Assembly: GCA_026391735.1 (NCBI GenBank)
Contig: JAPLDL010000003.1
Span: forward strand, 1 to 64,000
Source of the DNA: Bacteroidota bacterium
Lineage (GTDB): Bacteria; Bacteroidota; Bacteroidia; Bacteroidales; FEN-979
DNA length: 64,000 nt
Direction of reading: 5' to 3'
Below the pieces are notes generated by a model, which did not search any database, was not told the DNA's origin, and was given only the letters and a program-made list of their open reading frames with translations. Positions 9,801-17,821 of the stretch are shown here, piece by piece. Within the stretch, counting starts at the first letter, position 1; every line of letters begins with the position of its first letter. The translations under genes were made by a program, and so were the position numbers.

Positions 9801-10120
9801 TTGAGCCCCAGGAAGCGGATAAAAATATTAAAGTCAATACTGAAGATTTCGTTGAGATTGCATCCGAAGTATTCACAAACTGGATACCTGAACTTTCTTC
9901 CGTGGGATTCCAGGCCATCTGGGCAGGGTATTATGTGGAACCCAGGATGGTCATTGACCCGGAACTTGGATTGTTCCTGGGTCTCAGAGGCCAGGGTTTT
10001 ATGCTTGGACAATACCTGGCCAAGATGTATGTTGACAAGCTGCAGGGTAAGCCTGTCCCGGGTTATTTTGACCGGCTTAAACTCAGCGGAGATGGCATGC
10101 CCGAAAAAGCATTCAAATAA
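6887..10120 (+). CDS. Fused multi-cofactor amine/amino-acid dehydrogenase
   Basis: The 1077-residue protein joins parts that are separate subunits in heteromeric sarcosine oxidase, HCN synthase, opine oxidase and dye-linked (hydroxy)proline dehydrogenases. In order: a [2Fe-2S] domain with C60, C65, C68 and C80; an FAD/NAD disulfide-reductase-like domain (GSGPAG at 121-126, second Rossmann motif VGAGNIG near 267); two ferredoxin-like clusters (C461/C467/C470/C474 and C495/C498/C501/C505); a BFD-like [2Fe-2S] site (C606, C608, C642, C647); and a C-terminal DAO-family FAD oxidase domain (GGGIGGS near 708, to about 1060). No signal peptide, so cytoplasmic. The substrate is unknown; a proline dehydrogenase gene lies 1.5 kb away. 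The last domain probably oxidises the substrate, with electrons passing along the Fe-S chain. Confidence 0.85.
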   Translation: MYKISKHPILDIPSSNPVSFLFEGKEVSGEKGFTIAAALHQAGYPVHSHSLKNRERSLECGIGKCGACEMLVDGQIKRICITRVDGIKEVSEISRDFEPKPVEVKKDERIKVYKTTVAIVGSGPAGLAAREELNNHRVDCIVIDNNDKIGGQFLMQTHQFFFFEKEKKFGGMRGFDIAKTLAGESHEGIFLSSTVWDILEGGRLAVKNILTDEIYFIDSEFLIVASGAVPFMPTFENDDLPGVFTAAVVQKMMNNELTLLGKNVLTVGAGNIGYLTSYQLMQAGAKVKAILEALPAEGGFPVQANRVRRLGIPVMTSHILLKAIPNETHDGITGAVVAECRNFKPIPGTEKVIDGIDAINICTGLVCDDQLLIKGNEVFGRKCFGAGDAIRIGEGTSAVLRGKQAAFEILQEMGEKFDYDAFLSLSKEYIDSQQHPIRVIQDPYLPSGERMNEKGFVLIDCLYGFACNPCAFACPNGAITKSSTSTVPEIDFEKCTGCMDCVYQCPGLAIFGYNFRKDWLFLPIEYEAEEKSECFLVDNDGNKLGQGIVEKILRKSNKTNVARVKAIDIHGEDLVKVRGFIVKSAYPDPVEFRPHRHESEEPTYVCHCDDVTLDEIMEVIGERKFISVDEVKHTTRLGMGACRGKRCIKRLKTRLAGTGISIVGEPTPRGPLSNQVSMGELYPRNVHEQVITEINGKKTKKIKVRSLVAGGGIGGSALFRYLSEAGQEPVLLNYGRGASWRNIAGGRPNFSVPELSDIANHNLEIFKELQAMHNIDFRTILYVTFAHDEQMYRALEASMAWSDATMVEPVDFLKEISPRMNPSMSNYSAALITKNCWQATPGRVIDLIRRIGIEKGGKIEEDCKLVDVTLADGHYRVLALNHQKEYVEYETETFINALGPEGGRFAKTLGFDTGLYPVRHQAFITRRLPMLGINGNPLPMLIDRRRYKGFTAVYGQQLGETGQIIGCASPAVEPQEADKNIKVNTEDFVEIASEVFTNWIPELSSVGFQAIWAGYYVEPRMVIDPELGLFLGLRGQGFMLGQYLAKMYVDKLQGKPVPGYFDRLKLSGDGMPEKAFK

Positions 10121-10164
10121 TTATCCGGTGAATTACAGGTTTAGAATTCTGGCGAATGTTAAGA

Positions 10165-11577
10165 TCAGGCATTAAACCTGATTACAAATGTTGTACCCTG
10201 CAGGGAAATGATCTCAAGGGTCCCGTTCATCTGGCCTTTAGCCCAGAGAGAGACCAGGCTTAGGCCAATGGATGTGGGATTATCCGGATCAAAGGAAGAG
10301 GGAAGGCCGGTTCCGTTATCCGACACCTTTAAGACACAGGCATTACCTTCCCTTCGCAATGAGACCGAAATATAGGCAGGCTGGCTGAAATCGCGAGGGA
10401 AAGCGTATTTCAAGGCATTGGTAACCAGTTCGTTTACAATGAGTCCGCAGGGCATTGCGCTTTGCGCATCCAGCACGGTATCCCCGCAGTCCACATCCGT
10501 CTTCACATCTTTTAAATAATGAAAGGTACTCAGAAGATGAGTCAAAAGCTGGGAGATATAAGGCTGCATGGCTACCCGTGAAAGACGTTCGGCCTGGAAA
10601 AGCTCCTGGTAAATAAGCGAGATAGTGCGGATCTGCTCCTGGAGCTGGATGATGATACCCCTCGAGGTTTCGTCCTGAATTTCGGGGCTTCTCAGTCCGA
10701 TGAGGGTCATCACTGTCTGCAGGTTGTTTTTAACCCTGTGGTGCGCCTCGCGAAGCAGGGTTTCCTTTTCTTCCAGAGCTGCCCTTAATTTTTCCTCGCT
10801 GGATTTTCGTTCGGAGATATCGCGGACGATGGCCCACATGGCTGCTGGAGTTCCTTCGTGATCGCGGATCAGGAAAGTGCGTACTTCTACAGGTATAATG
10901 CGGCCGTCTTTTCTTATATATTCCTTTTCGTATACACCCGAAGAACCATTTGGAAGGATCTCCTCCCTGACGATCCCGGCTTCCATCTCATGCCATTTTT
11001 CGGGCGTGAGATCGATATAGGTCAGTTTGAGAAGCTCCTCTTCTGAATAACCCAGCAAGCTGCGGTAACTTTCATTGAACTCCTGCATTTCTCCATTCAT
11101 ATTTACCGAACAGAATGCATCGGTCATCGTGGAATGGAGCTTACGGTATTTTTCTTCGGACCGGAGAAGCTTTTGCTGGGTCTGCTTTTGATCGGTGATC
11201 TCCCGAACCGCCCCAATCAGTCGGGCTGGCTTCCCGTCAGGGCCATTGCTCCTGCGGGCGAAAATCCTGATCCATCGTTGGTTGCCTTCCTTGTGAAACG
11301 ACCTGCATTCCAGTTCCCCTTTCTCTTTCGTTGTAAGCATCTGGCGGATGAAATCGTCGAGAAGCCCGGCATCGTCAGGATGAATTATCGTTTTCCATTT
11401 AACGGGGGTGAGGATTTCCTCAAGGTCACGCCCGGTATTAATAACAAGGTTTTCAGAGACCCAGTCCAGCTTCAGATTCCCGTCCTTTTCAACCTTGATC
11501 ACAAAGATATAATCGGCGATCACTTCTGAAATGAGCCTGTAGCGCCATTCACTTTCTGTTAGGAGAACATCTGTCAT
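10165..11577 (-). CDS. Soluble PAS-PAS histidine kinase (HisKA_2 type)
   Basis: The 470-residue protein has no membrane segment. PAS 1 covers about 10-130 and PAS 2 about 140-260, each ending in the usual PAC element (REITDQK, RDISERK). A HisKA_2 dimerisation domain follows with REAHHRVKNNLQ (H279/H280), then an HATPase domain with N-box N382/N387 and DNGTG at 420-424. The EAHHRVKNN box is typical of kinases that often pair with ANTAR or atypical regulators. No response regulator is adjacent. PAS 2 is closely similar to the PAS of the hybrid kinase at 52014. It is convergent to the fused dehydrogenase with a 44 bp gap. Confidence 0.9.
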   Translation of the reverse strand: MTDVLLTESEWRYRLISEVIADYIFVIKVEKDGNLKLDWVSENLVINTGRDLEEILTPVKWKTIIHPDDAGLLDDFIRQMLTTKEKGELECRSFHKEGNQRWIRIFARRSNGPDGKPARLIGAVREITDQKQTQQKLLRSEEKYRKLHSTMTDAFCSVNMNGEMQEFNESYRSLLGYSEEELLKLTYIDLTPEKWHEMEAGIVREEILPNGSSGVYEKEYIRKDGRIIPVEVRTFLIRDHEGTPAAMWAIVRDISERKSSEEKLRAALEEKETLLREAHHRVKNNLQTVMTLIGLRSPEIQDETSRGIIIQLQEQIRTISLIYQELFQAERLSRVAMQPYISQLLTHLLSTFHYLKDVKTDVDCGDTVLDAQSAMPCGLIVNELVTNALKYAFPRDFSQPAYISVSLRREGNACVLKVSDNGTGLPSSFDPDNPTSIGLSLVSLWAKGQMNGTLEIISLQGTTFVIRFNA

Positions 11578-11652
11578 AAGATCAGGATGGAAGACGCAAA
11601 TATAAAAAGATATCCTTACGCGCTATAATGGAATTCAGAATGGCATGGAGTA

Positions 11653-12564
11653 TTAACCTTTTATAAACAATGCTTTGATAATATGGCTGGCCATTTTGGG
11701 ATTTTCCTTCAGGCGGCGGGTGGAATAGCCGAACCATTCTTTTCCGAACGGGACATACACTCTCATGGCATGGCCTTTTTCAACGATGCTGTTACGCAGA
11801 TCGGGGGTCACACCATACAGCATCTGGAACTCATACTTGTCTTTCGGGACCTTGTACTTTTCAAGAAGCTGGTAAGCACCTTCGACCAAAGTCTTGTCAT
11901 GTGTTGCGATGCCGGGATAATAGCCGTTTGACAGCATAAACTCCAGGTCTTCGAGGTAATGCTCGTTGATCTCCTGGTAATTTTTATAGGCAATTGCTTC
12001 CGGCTCAACATAGATTCCTTTGCAGAGTCTGAAATTCAAAGGAGATTTTGAGGAATGAAGGTCTTTCAGGGTTTTCAGATCCTGAAGAGTCCGTTTCATG
12101 TAGGCCTGGAAAACCAGCCCGACATTGCCTGGAAATTCCTCTTTCAGCCGTCTGAAAAGTTCAATTTCAAGATCAGTACAGGGGGAATCTTCCATGTCGA
12201 TCCTTACGAAATTTCCAAATGAGGCCGCCCTAGAAACGATCTCCCGGATATGATCGTAGCATAGTTCTTTGTTGAGGAGCAACCCAAAACTGGTGGGTTT
12301 CAGGGAATAGTTCCCGTTTATTTTTTCTTTTTCTATTCTTTCGATTATGGAAAGGTAAGCTTGTTTGTTCTCGGCAGCCTGATCCAGGTTGCTGATGAAT
12401 TCTCCGAGCAGGTCGATGGTGATCCTGATACCTCTGGAGTTAAGATCCCTGCTCACTTTTATGGCATCGTCGATAGTCTCTCCCGCAATATATTTTTTCG
12501 AAAAAACCCAAACAAGTTGTTTGGGCATAAACGGGATCATCCAGGTAATAATCTTATTAAACAT
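11653..12564 (-). CDS. Proline dehydrogenase (monofunctional)
   Basis: The protein is 303 residues from MFNKIITWMIPFMPK; the frame is open to 12600 but the shorter start fits the family. It oxidises L-proline to pyrroline-5-carboxylate with FAD. Visible family motifs are RLCKGIYVEP, ATHDK, FQMLYGV and RVYVPFGKEWFGYSTRRLKENP, the last carrying the paired arginines that bind the substrate carboxylate. Length matches stand-alone ProDH of Gram-positive bacteria and Bacteroidota, without the PutA P5C-dehydrogenase half. The P5C dehydrogenase gene is not in the window. Confidence 0.93.
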   Translation of the reverse strand: MFNKIITWMIPFMPKQLVWVFSKKYIAGETIDDAIKVSRDLNSRGIRITIDLLGEFISNLDQAAENKQAYLSIIERIEKEKINGNYSLKPTSFGLLLNKELCYDHIREIVSRAASFGNFVRIDMEDSPCTDLEIELFRRLKEEFPGNVGLVFQAYMKRTLQDLKTLKDLHSSKSPLNFRLCKGIYVEPEAIAYKNYQEINEHYLEDLEFMLSNGYYPGIATHDKTLVEGAYQLLEKYKVPKDKYEFQMLYGVTPDLRNSIVEKGHAMRVYVPFGKEWFGYSTRRLKENPKMASHIIKALFIKG

Positions 12565-12619
12565 AGGCCGGAATTTAAGGTCTGATATATCCAGATACAA
12601 AGATATGACTAAATACAGG

Positions 12620-12651
12620 TTTGGTAGTCACCAAATTAATTTTTAATTTTG
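12620..12651 (+). promoter_or_regulatory. Putative promoter of yceD-rpmF-plsX-fabH
   Basis: TTTG (12620-12623), 20 bp, TAATTTTG (12644-12651). The predicted start of transcription is near 12658, so the in-frame TTG at 12649 lies upstream of the transcript and the ATG at 12679 is the real start of yceD. Confidence 0.65.
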
Positions 12652-12678
12652 CAGGCTTTTTCAAAGGAAGCTGAGAAG

Positions 12679-13191
12679 ATGGAAAAATTTCAGATCCAGT
12701 TCAGCGGATTGAAACCGGGGACATACAGTTTTGATTTCGATCTGGATAATTCGTTCTTTGAACATTACCGTGTAGACGATGTTACCGACAGCAAGGTGAG
12801 CGTTCATGCCGATATGGAAAAGGAAGACCGTATGTTAATATTCCATTTCGATATCGGCGGAAATATCACTGTTGCATGTGACCGCTGCGGTGATCCGCTT
12901 ATTATGAAGCTGAAAGGAGAGCAAAACCTGATTGTAAAGCTTGGCGATCATAATGAAGAAGAAAGTGAAGAGGTACTGGTTATAATGGAATCGGAAAGCA
13001 GGTTTGACATCAGCCAGTTTTTATATGAAAATGTTTGCCTGATGATTCCCGTTTACCGTGTCCATGGCAATAACAGTCAGGGGATAAGCCTGTGCAATCC
13101 TGACATCTTAAAGAAACTGGAAGAGTTAAAAGAATCTCATGTACCTGATCCCCGCTGGGAGGTTCTGAATAAACTCAGAGAAAATAAATAG
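12679..13191 (+). CDS. yceD: YceD/DUF177 family protein
   Basis: The 170-residue protein (start MEKFQIQFSGL) is a DUF177 member with the usual CxxC pair (C67, C70, in CDRCGDP) and the C-terminal SLCNPDILKKLEEL / DPRWEVLNKL pattern. It lies 31 bp before rpmF, the order found across most bacteria. In plants and E. coli the family is linked to 23S rRNA accumulation; exact action is unsettled. Start choice is fixed by the promoter at 12620-12651. Confidence 0.9.
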   Translation: MEKFQIQFSGLKPGTYSFDFDLDNSFFEHYRVDDVTDSKVSVHADMEKEDRMLIFHFDIGGNITVACDRCGDPLIMKLKGEQNLIVKLGDHNEEESEEVLVIMESESRFDISQFLYENVCLMIPVYRVHGNNSQGISLCNPDILKKLEELKESHVPDPRWEVLNKLRENK

Positions 13192-13222
13192 TGTTTTTTA
13201 ATTTTTATAAATATAATTTTGT

Positions 13223-13408
13223 ATGCCACATCCGAAACGAAAAATTTCCAATCAACGCAGGGATAAGAGACGTACCCATGATAAAGCCGAAAGTCCTACC
13301 TTTGCTCTCTGCTCAAATTGCGGTGCTCCGGTTCTTTACCACAGGGTATGTCCTGAATGCGGTTATTACCGGGGGAAGCAGGCTATTGAAAAGTCAGCTG
13401 CAGAATAA
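13223..13408 (+). CDS. rpmF: 50S ribosomal protein L32
   Basis: The 61-residue basic protein starts MPHPKRKISNQRRDKRRTH, the classic L32 N-terminus, and carries a zinc-ribbon with C30, C33, C43 and C46. It belongs to the large ribosomal subunit. It sits between yceD and plsX, as in most bacteria, coupling ribosome and phospholipid genes in one operon. Confidence 0.97.
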   Translation: MPHPKRKISNQRRDKRRTHDKAESPTFALCSNCGAPVLYHRVCPECGYYRGKQAIEKSAAE

Positions 13409-13468
13409 TCCTGGGGTTCAGGATCATTCACCGACTAATTAATCAGTTGTTTAACTAAATTCTGACTA

Positions 13469-14428
13469 ATGAAGATCGGGTTAGATGTACTGGGAGGTGA
13501 TTTTGCACCGAATGCTACCATGCATGGTGCAATGATGGCTCTGAAAGAGTTGCCTTCTACCGATAAGATCGTATTACTGGGGGACAAGGATAACATCCTT
13601 GCCTTTTTAAAGGAAGAGAATGTAAGTCCTTCGATGTTTGAGATCGTGGATGCTCCTGATCTCATTGAGATGGATGAAAGTCCCACCAAGGCTCTTGTAA
13701 ACAAGCCGAACTCAAGCATTTCGACCGGCTTCCGCATGCTTAAGCACGAGGAGATAGATTCCTTTGCAAGTGCAGGCAGCAGCGGGGCAATGCTTGTTGG
13801 TGCTATTTACAGCGTTGGAAATATCCAGGGTATTATCCGTCCCAGCTCACCTGCGTATATTGCCAAGGAGAACGGTGGGATGTCGATTCTTATCGATGTG
13901 GGAACCAACCCTGATGCCAAACCTGATGTGATGTACCAGTTTGGTTTACTGGGTTCCCTGTTTGCCGAATATGTATTTCATGTAAAGAATCCCAGGGTAG
14001 GCCTTCTGAATATAGGATCGGAAGAAAAAAAAGGAAGTCTTACCACTCAGTCGGCTTTCCAGCTGATGAAAGAGTCGAAAGATTATAATTTTTTGGGGAA
14101 TGTTGAGGGAAGGGAATTATTCAGGGACAATGTAGATGTGATTGTTTGCGATGGTTTCGTCGGAAATATAGTATTAAAACAGGTAGAAGCGATGTACCGC
14201 GTTTTGGTTAAGCGGGGCATCAAAGATTCCTATCTCGACAGGTTTAATTACGAGATTTATGGTGGTACGCCAATCCTGGGAGTGAATGGGAACGTCATCG
14301 TTGGCCACGGGATCTCAAACAGTACCGCCATAAAAAACATGATCCTTCTTTCAAGGGAGATCACTGAAGCCAATCTTCCAGCCAGGATCAAACATGCCCT
14401 GGAGCAGTACACCATCAACAATATTTAA
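13469..14428 (+). CDS. plsX: Phosphate acyltransferase PlsX
   Basis: The 319-residue protein converts acyl-ACP to acyl-phosphate for phosphatidic-acid synthesis. Recognised by [47 protein letters not shown] and [12 protein letters not shown]. It is slightly shorter than the 330-350 residues of Proteobacteria, as usual in this phylum. It follows rpmF by 60 bp and precedes fabH by 11 bp. Confidence 0.96.
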   Translation: MKIGLDVLGGDFAPNATMHGAMMALKELPSTDKIVLLGDKDNILAFLKEENVSPSMFEIVDAPDLIEMDESPTKALVNKPNSSISTGFRMLKHEEIDSFASAGSSGAMLVGAIYSVGNIQGIIRPSSPAYIAKENGGMSILIDVGTNPDAKPDVMYQFGLLGSLFAEYVFHVKNPRVGLLNIGSEEKKGSLTTQSAFQLMKESKDYNFLGNVEGRELFRDNVDVIVCDGFVGNIVLKQVEAMYRVLVKRGIKDSYLDRFNYEIYGGTPILGVNGNVIVGHGISNSTAIKNMILLSREITEANLPARIKHALEQYTINNI

Positions 14429-14439
14429 CATTTTTTTTC

Positions 14440-15429
14440 ATGACCAGAATCAGAGCGGCAATTACAGGGATTCAAGGCTGGGTCCCACCTTATATTCTTA
14501 CAAATAAGGAACTGGAAGCCATGGTGGATACTTCGGATGAATGGATTATGAGCCGTACCGGGATCAAGGAAAGGCATATCCTGAAAGGAATAGGCCTCGG
14601 TACATCCGACATGGCCGCTGAGGCTGTAAAAGCTCTTCTTGAAAAAACAGGCACCAGCCCCGATGAGATCGGTATGGTAATCTGTGCGACGGTTACTCCG
14701 GATATGATTTTCCCTGCAACTGCAAATATAGTCTGCGACAAGACGGGGATCAAAAAAGCTTTTGGGTTCGACATGAACGCAGCCTGTTCAGGCCTTTTAT
14801 ACGCACTTGTTACGGCATCCAAATACGTTGAAACCGGGACAGTAAAAAAAGCTATCGTAATAGGTGCCGATAAAATGTCGTCTATCACCGATTATACAAG
14901 TCGTGAGACTTGCGTATTATTCGGGGATGCAGCTGGAGCAATCCTGATGGAACCAACCACCGAGGAGGTTGGAATAATGGATTCAATTATGCATTCGGAT
15001 GGTTCGGGCCGGTTTTATCTGCATATGAAAGCCGGAGGTTCGGTAAGACCCCCATCCTACGAAACGATAGACGCCAAAGAGCATTTCGTTTTCCAGGAAG
15101 GCCAGCCGGTATTCAAGTTTGCAGTGACAAAAATGGCGGATGTTGCAGCGGAGATCATGGCCAGGAACAACCTGAAGTCTGAAGACATTTCATACCTTGT
15201 GCCCCATCAGGCAAACCTTCGCATTATTGATGCAACCGCCAGGAGAATGGGGGTTGGAACAGAACAGGTCATGATCAACATTGAGCGTTACGGGAATACC
15301 ACAGGCGGAACGATACCCTTATGCCTCTGGGAATGGGAGAACAAGCTGAAAAAAGGAGATAATATCATTCTTGCTGCTTTTGGCGGCGGGTTCACCTGGG
15401 GAAGTATCTGGCTCAAGTGGGCGTATTGA
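14440..15429 (+). CDS. fabH: 3-oxoacyl-ACP synthase III (KAS III)
   Basis: The 329-residue protein starts fatty-acid synthesis by condensing acyl-CoA with malonyl-ACP. The catalytic triad is visible: C116 (NAACSGLL), H256 (VPHQANLRI) and N286 (YGNTTGGT). TRTG-type substrate region [11 protein letters not shown] is present. Last gene of the yceD-rpmF-plsX-fabH unit. The stop is followed after about 8 bases by a decayed TACGATT-like repeat. Confidence 0.97.
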   Translation: MTRIRAAITGIQGWVPPYILTNKELEAMVDTSDEWIMSRTGIKERHILKGIGLGTSDMAAEAVKALLEKTGTSPDEIGMVICATVTPDMIFPATANIVCDKTGIKKAFGFDMNAACSGLLYALVTASKYVETGTVKKAIVIGADKMSSITDYTSRETCVLFGDAAGAILMEPTTEEVGIMDSIMHSDGSGRFYLHMKAGGSVRPPSYETIDAKEHFVFQEGQPVFKFAVTKMADVAAEIMARNNLKSEDISYLVPHQANLRIIDATARRMGVGTEQVMINIERYGNTTGGTIPLCLWEWENKLKKGDNIILAAFGGGFTWGSIWLKWAY

Positions 15430-15487
15430 GTAATGTACGAATTACGATTAAGTAGTTGTCTTTGGATGACTGACTCCATGTATCAGG

Positions 15488-16729
15488 TCATTGCCCCTCA
15501 GCAAGCAGGTTTTCAATAAATTTCTTTGTTTCATCGCAGAATTCGGTATAATGCTGTCCGGTTCCCGGGCCAGAGAATCCTGTTTCAACTTTTCGGATCA
15601 CTCCTTTCCTGTCAATGTACATGGTCGTAGGGTAGGCCATTCGTCCTTCCAGGTTGAATAGCACCGATTGCAATGATTCATGTCCCCTCTGACCGGCATA
15701 AAGGAAAGTATAACCGGCTCCGGTCTGGGCAATAAACCTTTCCATCCTTGGTTTAGATGATTCTATTGTTTTGTCCTCGAAACACAGGGCGACAAGCTCA
15801 AGGCCTTGATCTTTATAATCTGCATACAGATCCCTGAAAAAAACAGTTTCATCAAGACAATTCGGGCACCAGGTCCCGATGGCCATTACCACAACGACTT
15901 TATCCTTAAACTTCGGATCAGACAGCAGAACATTATCGCCATTGAGATCCGGCAAGTTAAAAGTGAACTGAGGGGAGTGGGGTTTTACCTTGACAAGTTC
16001 ATCCATCCTTGGAAGTGTGAATGTCTCGTTCTTCTCGGCAGTCCAGCTGCTTTTCCAGTTAGGGCTTCCCATAAATTTCCCATTCTCCATCTTCCCTTGA
16101 GGGGAAATATCGGCGGTAAGGATCAGAGTATGGGCCCCGTCAATAGTGGAGATCATGAATTTATTCCCGGAGACTTTTCCTTCCAGGTAACGGTAGTCGC
16201 CCCCTGAATTCAGGATCGTTCCGGTAATATGGTTGCTGTCCTGGGTAAATTCACCTACCATAACGGAGGAATCAGGAGTGCCGGCATTCTCGGTGATCTT
16301 CCAGCGGCCGGTGATATCAGACAGAGGCTTTAATCCGGCCCATGGAAACCGGTCCGTAACACCTGGTATGGCATAGAATGAATACCATATTCCTGCTGAC
16401 TTTCCTTTCGGATAATACCTGCCGATGAGTGAATCATGCCTGATGATCGCTATGATTTCTGAAGTAAACACAGGAAATTTCATGAAAACCGTGTCGCCCG
16501 AAACAGCCAGTTCGTTGATCATAATGACCTCTCTGGCGTTGGAAACCTGCATGAGCTTCTGACCGTCGGGGGTGATGGCAAAAATCATATTAAAAGGCAG
16601 ATCCATATCGCGTTCGTTGCTGTCGATACGGATCACCCCCATATAGGGACCCTGTTTCAGTATGTTGTGACGGATACATCCTCCCGACAGCAGTATAATC
16701 AATGATAAAAAATATATGGTTATTCTCAT
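15488..16729 (-). CDS. TlpA/ResA-like thioredoxin lipoprotein
   Basis: The 413-residue protein has a lipobox (LLSGGC, Cys 18) and so is probably anchored in the outer or inner membrane facing the periplasm. An N-terminal beta-rich region (about 30-250, unknown fold) is followed by a thioredoxin-like domain (about 255-410) with GTWCPNC (C288/C291), then FEDK and a cis-Pro region AYPTTMYID. It is of the AhpC/TSA-Redoxin type common in Bacteroidota, likely a disulfide reductase of exported proteins. Convergent to fabH. Confidence 0.88.
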   Translation of the reverse strand: MRITIYFLSLIILLSGGCIRHNILKQGPYMGVIRIDSNERDMDLPFNMIFAITPDGQKLMQVSNAREVIMINELAVSGDTVFMKFPVFTSEIIAIIRHDSLIGRYYPKGKSAGIWYSFYAIPGVTDRFPWAGLKPLSDITGRWKITENAGTPDSSVMVGEFTQDSNHITGTILNSGGDYRYLEGKVSGNKFMISTIDGAHTLILTADISPQGKMENGKFMGSPNWKSSWTAEKNETFTLPRMDELVKVKPHSPQFTFNLPDLNGDNVLLSDPKFKDKVVVVMAIGTWCPNCLDETVFFRDLYADYKDQGLELVALCFEDKTIESSKPRMERFIAQTGAGYTFLYAGQRGHESLQSVLFNLEGRMAYPTTMYIDRKGVIRKVETGFSGPGTGQHYTEFCDETKKFIENLLAEGQ

Positions 16730-16743
16730 AATCCGTATCTAAC

Positions 16744-17076
16744 TTATTCTCTTACAAAATGAGGCAGGTCAAAAGGAATTTCAAGTGAAAATTCCACCAG
16801 GCCCTTTAATTCGCCATCCACAACCCAGGGGGTCTGATAAATCAGCTTTTTCTTCCCTTTTTTTTCAATTGTATATACATTTTTCACCTTGTGTTTCATA
16901 ATGTTCCTGATGATCTTTTTTGAATTTTCGTTATGGCATTCCATCAGGTCACGGCCCTCCAGGGGTTGTTCCCCGGGTTTCACAAATGTACGCCGGGCTG
17001 ATTCGTTTACATAGATCACCTTACCGCTTATGTCGCTGACGATTACCGATCCGTCCAGTTTTTCAATCCATTCCAT
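16744..17076 (-). CDS. Small stand-alone PAS-domain protein
   Basis: The 110-residue protein is a single PAS fold with no output domain: MEWIEKLDGSVIVSDISGKVIYVNESA ... CHNENSKKII ... KKLIYQTPW ... SLEIPFDLPHFVRE. Small proteins ending in this 'LEIPF-LPHFVR' pattern are widespread in anaerobes and are sometimes mis-annotated as diguanylate cyclases. The ligand is unknown; a sensor or chaperone-like role is inferred. It precedes the TlpA-like gene by 14 bp on the same strand. Confidence 0.75.
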   Translation of the reverse strand: MEWIEKLDGSVIVSDISGKVIYVNESARRTFVKPGEQPLEGRDLMECHNENSKKIIRNIMKHKVKNVYTIEKKGKKKLIYQTPWVVDGELKGLVEFSLEIPFDLPHFVRE

Positions 17077-17138
17077 TTTGCGATCAATTAGAGTTAAATT
17101 ATTCTCAAGGGTTGCCTGCTGATTTGATTATACCAAGT

Positions 17139-17672
17139 TTACCATCTCTCCCAGTGGATCCGTTCGGGTTTGAATTTATCTTTAGGCAGATCATCCCCGG
17201 CAGGGTATCCTACAGGTACAATTGAGAAAGGGTTCACATGGCCGGGAAGTCCAAGGATCTTCCTTACATGGCCAGACCTGTCCTCATAGGGAAATAAAGC
17301 GCTCCATACGGCTCCAAGACCCAGGGCATGGGCAGCCAGAAGGATATTCTCTGTGGCGGCTGCGGCGTCCTGGTACCATAAATCGGCAGCGTCAGGCTGG
17401 ATCTCGATTGAAGAATCGCCGCAAGTCACGATAGCAGCTCCTGCCTGGTACAGCATTTTTGTGAAAGGAAGGCCATGAGCGAGTGAATCCATCGTACCGC
17501 GCTCTGTGATTGCAACAAAAGCCCATGGCTGGCGGTTTCTTGCAGAAGGCGCCGCCATAGCTGCTTTCAGCAATAGAGTCAGCATGGAGCGGTCAGGAAT
17601 CCGGCTGTTGAAATCCCTCACGCTTCTGCGTTGGAAAATGTTCTCGAGGACAATTTCGGCAATTCCCGGCAT
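17139..17672 (-). CDS. Nitroreductase family flavoprotein
   Basis: The 177-residue protein has the nitroreductase N-terminus IFQRRSVRDF, the FMN-contact stretch APSARNRQPWAFV, and the C-terminal SIVPVGYPAG block. The family uses FMN and NAD(P)H to reduce nitro groups, quinones or flavins. Short, single-domain type common in anaerobes. Substrate not predictable. It shares strand with the small PAS gene downstream (62 bp gap). Confidence 0.9.
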   Translation of the reverse strand: MPGIAEIVLENIFQRRSVRDFNSRIPDRSMLTLLLKAAMAAPSARNRQPWAFVAITERGTMDSLAHGLPFTKMLYQAGAAIVTCGDSSIEIQPDAADLWYQDAAAATENILLAAHALGLGAVWSALFPYEDRSGHVRKILGLPGHVNPFSIVPVGYPAGDDLPKDKFKPERIHWERW

Positions 17673-17821
17673 AGTGCAAAAAAATTACTCAAATATAGAA
17701 AAATGCTTTTATACCATAACACCCTTTTTTTTAATTTCACAGGTTTATGTTTAAAAGTTTGTCTTTCATGTAATAACACTTGTGTTAAAAGAAGCGATAT
17801 TCACAAGTTTAATTTTCTGAT

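Noticed and set aside
12649-12678. TTG start giving a longer YceD
   Set aside because: The codon lies within the -7 box TAATTTTG, upstream of the predicted transcript start.
13214-13221. TAATTTTG box directly before rpmF
   Set aside because: Only one base separates it from the rpmF ATG, and no -33 element fits; probably chance in an AT-rich gap inside the operon.
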